Shown here piece after piece: positions 6,014 to 8,750 of a stretch of 8,750 nucleotides of DNA. The DNA comes from CADEED01 sp044871085 (GTDB lineage Bacteria > Pseudomonadota > Gammaproteobacteria > Steroidobacterales > Steroidobacteraceae). The notes below the pieces were generated by a model. It searched no databases. It saw only the letters and a list, made by a program, of their open reading frames with translations, and had not been told where the DNA came from. Position 1 is the stretch's first letter. Every line of letters begins with the position of its first letter. Made by a program: the position numbers and the translations under genes. The DNA lies in NCBI GenBank assembly GCA_044871085.1, contig JBIOZI010000033.1:1-8750 (forward strand), written 5' to 3'.

Positions 6014-6841
6014 TCAATTGAGCAGCGCGGCCAGCCGCCGGCGCCAGCCAACCACTCGCGGATCGTCGGCCGCCAGCAGCGCGAACGCCTGCAGCAGGTC
6101 TTCACGCCCCGCGCGCGTCGCGAAGGGGCGATCGCCCTGCATGCGCGCGAGCAATGCCTCGACCGCGGCGTCGAGCCCGCCGCCGAGGATCGACCGCGCC
6201 GCACCGGCCCGCAGGCTGTCGGCGCGCGCGGACTCTTCGGTGGCGAGCGCCGCGAAGTGGATGAGCGCGCGCACGACATTCGACGCGGGCTCGCTCTGTG
6301 CCGGCGGCGGCAGCTGGCCCAGCACCTTGCTTGCGCCGACCACGTCGCCCGACAGCGCCAGGAAACGTGCGAGGTCTCGCCGCGCATCGAAGTTCGACGG
6401 GTTGGTCTCGGCCAACGCACGCAGCCGCGCGATGGCGCCCGGGAAGTCGCCGCCCGCTGCCAGCGCGCGCGCCGCCTCGTGCTCGGGGGAGGCGGCGGGC
6501 TCGACGCGCGGCAAGTGCGGCTGGAGGAAGGCGCGCACCTGAGCCAGCGGCATCGCGCCGACGAACTCGTCCACCACGCGCCCGCCGCGAAACAGCTTAA
6601 CGGCCGGGATGCCCCGGATCTGGAACTGCTGGGCCAAGTCCTGGTTCTCGTCGGTGTTCACCTTGACCACCTTGAGCGCGCCCTGGTGCTCGTCGGCCAC
6701 CTGTTCGAGCACGGGACCCAGCGCGCGACACGGACCGCACCACGGCGCCCAGAAGTCCACGAGTACGGGTTGCTGGGAGGAGGCGTCGACCACCTCGTTG
6801 TTGAAACTGGCCGTCGTGACGGCTTGCAGCGATGAGCTCAT
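6014..6841 (-). CDS. cnoX: CnoX/YbbN-like chaperedoxin (thioredoxin domain plus TPR region)
   Basis: A 275-residue cytosolic protein, close to the ~284 of E. coli CnoX. Residues 5-110 form a thioredoxin domain with VLVDFWAPWCGPCRALGP (26-43), active-site C35 and C38, and cis-Pro P79 in IRGIPAVKLF. Residues of about 117-275 are helical and TPR-like: EHEAARALAAGGDFPGAIAR, then LLQAFALLAADDP near the end. CnoX proteins act as holdases that protect clients from oxidation and pass them to GroEL. E. coli CnoX lacks one active-site cysteine, whereas this one has both, so it should also be redox-active. The ATG at 6841 gives the standard thioredoxin N-terminus; the frame stays open far upstream only because stops are rare in this DNA. 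It is divergent from putA and probably cotranscribed with the small membrane protein downstream. Confidence 0.9.
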   Translation of the reverse strand: MSSSLQAVTTASFNNEVVDASSQQPVLVDFWAPWCGPCRALGPVLEQVADEHQGALKVVKVNTDENQDLAQQFQIRGIPAVKLFRGGRVVDEFVGAMPLAQVRAFLQPHLPRVEPAASPEHEAARALAAGGDFPGAIARLRALAETNPSNFDARRDLARFLALSGDVVGASKVLGQLPPPAQSEPASNVVRALIHFAALATEESARADSLRAGAARSILGGGLDAAVEALLARMQGDRPFATRAGREDLLQAFALLAADDPRVVGWRRRLAALLN

Positions 6842-6890
6842 GGCCACGCTTATTGGGACTCGGTGAGACGAATTCAATAGAATTTCGGCC
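6842..6890. promoter_or_regulatory. Compact divergent promoter region between cnoX and putA
   Basis: Only 49 bases separate the two start codons. It is AT-rich for this genome and holds the dyad AATTC-AATA-GAATT (6871-6884). For putA, TAGAAT at 6878-6883 is a 5/6 match to a -10 box and lies seven bases before the ATG. For cnoX, TTGAAT (6872-6877, minus strand) and a poor -10 CAATAA (6850-6855) are 16 bases apart, the latter eight bases before the ATG. Neither gene has a clear ribosome binding site. The two promoters would overlap, and both transcripts may be leaderless or nearly so. Confidence 0.4.
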
Positions 6891-8750
6891 ATGAATATCA
6901 ACCGCTTCCCACTCCTCGACCGCCCCGATCCGGTAGCCCGCGCCATCAACTCCCAATATCTGACCGAAGAACAGCCGCTCGTCCGGGAGCTTGCCGACCA
7001 CGCCAGGCTCGGCGAGGCGGCGGCACGCAATGTCGCCACGCGCGCGCTGGCACTGGTGCAGGCGGTGCGCAGCGCGCGCAGCGGGGGCGGCGCGCTCGAC
7101 GCCTTCCTGCGCGAGTACAGCCTGGCCTCGCGCGAGGGGGTCATCCTCATGTGCCTCGCCGAGGCGCTGCTGCGCATTCCCGACGGCGAGACGGCGGATC
7201 GCCTCATCGCCGACAAGATTCCGGGCGGCGCCTGGGACGAGCATCTCGGCGACTCCGAGTCGATGCTGGTGAACGCCTCCACCTGGGGATTGATGCTCAC
7301 CGGCCGCGTGATCTCGCTCGACCGCAGCGAGGTGGGCGAGGCGCGCTCCTGGTATGCGCGGCTCGCCGGCAAGATCGGCGAGCCGGTGGCGCGCGCGGCG
7401 CTCAAGCAGGCGATGCGCATTCTCGGCCATCAGTTCGTCATGGGACGCGACATCGGCGAGGCGCTGTCGCGCGCCGCCGGCAAGGAAGAGCGCGCGTATC
7501 GCTACTCCTTCGACATGCTGGGCGAGGCGGCGCTGACGCGCGCGGACGCCGAACGCTACCGCGAGAAATATTCTGCGGCCATTGCGACCGTCGGGCGCGC
7601 GGTCGAGGAGCGCGAGTCCATCACCGCGCGGCACAGCATCTCCATCAAACTATCCGCGCTGCATCCGCGTTACGAGTTCGCGCAGAGCGCGCGAGTCATG
7701 CGCGAGCTGTATCCGGTCATCGAGCAGCTGGTGCGCGAGGCGCGCGCGGCGGGCATCGGCGTGACGCTCGATGCCGAGGAAGCCGAGCGTCTCGAGATCT
7801 CGCTGCTGCTGGTCGAGAAGCTGCTCGCGAGCGACGTGACGCGCGGCTACGGGGGCTTTGGCCTCGCGGTGCAGGCGTACCAGAAGCGTGCCTACGGCAC
7901 CATCGAGTGGCTGGCGCGCACCCTGCGCGAGAAGGATCGGCGCATCACGCTGCGCCTCGTGAAGGGCGCGTACTGGGACAGCGAGATCAAGCGCGCGCAG
8001 GAGCGCGGCCTCGCCGGCTACCCGGTGTTCACGCGCAAGCCCAACACCGACCTGTCCTACCTGGCCTGCGCCAGGCTGCTCGAGGGCGCAGGCGACCGCA
8101 TCTACCCGCAGTTCGCGACCCACAATGCGCACACCATCGCGCACGTCGCCGAGGTCTTCGGTGGCGATGCGAGCCGTTTCGAATTCCAGCGCCTGCATGG
8201 CATGGGCGCGGAGCTGTACGACAGCGTGGTGCGCGGCCCGTGGGGAAAATTCCCCTGCCGGGTATACGCGCCCGTGGGCGCGCACGAAGACCTGCTGCCG
8301 TATCTCGTGCGGCGCCTGCTCGAGAACGGCGCGAACACCTCGTTCGTCAACCGCATCGTCGATGCCAGCCTGCCGGCCGAGGAAGTGGTGGCGGATCCCA
8401 TCGCCGAAGTCGACGCGCTCGAGCGTGTCGTGCATCCACGCATTCCACTGCCGGCGAACCTGTTCGCGCCGGAGCGTGTGAATTCCACCGGCTTCAACTT
8501 CGCCGACGGCCAGGCGGTGGACGCGCTGCTGCGCGACTGCGCGCGCGCCGCCGCGCACGGCTGGAGTGCCGCGCCCGTCGTCGATGGGAAGACCTGGGTG
8601 GATGGCAGGACCCGGGGTTCCGGACCGGCGCGCGGCGCGCCGGTGGTGGTGCGCAACCCGGCGAATGCCACCGAGGAGATCGGCACCGTGACCACCGCGG
8701 ATGCGGCGGCCGTCGCCGCGGCCATAGAGTCCGCGGCGGCCGCGCAGCCG
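6891..8750 (+). CDS. putA: Bifunctional proline dehydrogenase / P5C dehydrogenase PutA (partial, 3' end off the right edge)
   Basis: The frame is open for 620 codons from the ATG to the window end. PutA oxidises proline to P5C with FAD, then glutamate semialdehyde to glutamate with NAD. Residues 1-80 align with the PutA domain that follows the DNA-binding domain in E. coli. The proline dehydrogenase barrel covers about 190-490: SIKLSALHPRYE (251-262), LRLVKGAYWDSEIKRAQ (354-370), THNAHT (410-415), FEFQRLHGMG (430-439), and YLVRRLLENGANTSFVNR (471-488). Its arginine pair R474-R475 corresponds to the proline-carboxylate ligands of E. coli PutA. From about 535 the aldehyde dehydrogenase part begins; its catalytic Cys and Glu are outside the window. 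No ribbon-helix-helix domain precedes the barrel, so this is the bifunctional type without autogenous repression. The ATG has no clear binding site. Confidence 0.95.
   Translation, partial: MNINRFPLLDRPDPVARAINSQYLTEEQPLVRELADHARLGEAAARNVATRALALVQAVRSARSGGGALDAFLREYSLASREGVILMCLAEALLRIPDGETADRLIADKIPGGAWDEHLGDSESMLVNASTWGLMLTGRVISLDRSEVGEARSWYARLAGKIGEPVARAALKQAMRILGHQFVMGRDIGEALSRAAGKEERAYRYSFDMLGEAALTRADAERYREKYSAAIATVGRAVEERESITARHSISIKLSALHPRYEFAQSARVMRELYPVIEQLVREARAAGIGVTLDAEEAERLEISLLLVEKLLASDVTRGYGGFGLAVQAYQKRAYGTIEWLARTLREKDRRITLRLVKGAYWDSEIKRAQERGLAGYPVFTRKPNTDLSYLACARLLEGAGDRIYPQFATHNAHTIAHVAEVFGGDASRFEFQRLHGMGAELYDSVVRGPWGKFPCRVYAPVGAHEDLLPYLVRRLLENGANTSFVNRIVDASLPAEEVVADPIAEVDALERVVHPRIPLPANLFAPERVNSTGFNFADGQAVDALLRDCARAAAHGWSAAPVVDGKTWVDGRTRGSGPARGAPVVVRNPANATEEIGTVTTADAAAVAAAIESAAAAQP

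Noticed and set aside
6842..7420. Upstream extension of the CnoX frame to 7420, which would add about 190 residues.
   Set aside because: The extra part lies antisense to putA codons and has no domain. The thioredoxin N-terminus begins naturally at the ATG at 6841.
1..8750. CRISPR array, tRNA or rRNA genes, insertion sequence ends.
   Set aside because: Scanning by eye found no spaced direct repeats, no cloverleaf-type sequence and no transposase frame.

Overview
The window is a GC-rich proteobacterial chromosome segment. Its gene content (an ATGA-coupled kbl-tdh pair, Hsp15, a YhhQ-type queuosine precursor transporter, a CnoX-type thioredoxin-TPR protein and a multidomain PutA) is most typical of a Gammaproteobacterium. 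I cannot name a genus from sequence alone. From about position 897 onward it reads as ordinary, tightly packed housekeeping DNA. The first ~800 bases differ: a hand count of bases 1-240 gives 119/240 G+C, against 41/60 for a sample line in tdh (1381-1440).

Left edge (1-896). A minus-strand gene enters at 722 and leaves through the left edge. It is not a housekeeping gene. Its first 240 residues look like the N-terminal Mrr-like (PD-(D/E)XK) nuclease module found in front of NACHT/STAND NTPases, the architecture of Avs-type and related antiphage proteins. The usual Gln/Glu of the QxK/ExK motif appears to be Gly, and a perfect 10-7-10 inverted repeat lies early in the coding sequence. A short AT-rich junction with a dyad separates it from tdh. 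This is the most likely place for an accessory defence system, most of it outside the window.

Threonine catabolism (897-3115, minus). kbl and tdh overlap by ATGA and form one operon that converts threonine to glycine plus acetyl-CoA. A perfect TATAAT lies 29 bases upstream of the kbl GTG.

Plus-strand cluster (3197-5746). A secreted DUF1566-like protein with an ASH/Hydin-like domain and a C-terminal membrane anchor overlaps hslR (Hsp15) by ATGA. A YhhQ-family queuosine precursor transporter follows after 16 bases. This group converges with no gap on a minus-strand pair.

Minus-strand pair (5747-6841) and right edge. A small two-helix membrane protein lies 21 bases downstream of a CnoX/YbbN-like thioredoxin-TPR protein carrying a complete CGPC site. 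Only 49 bases separate CnoX from the divergent putA, which starts at 6891 and runs off the right edge. This PutA begins directly in the proline dehydrogenase region and lacks the N-terminal ribbon-helix-helix domain, so it should be an enzyme rather than a self-repressor. Together, kbl-tdh and putA make this stretch rich in amino-acid catabolism. The clearest anomaly is the low-GC nuclease-STAND candidate on the left.
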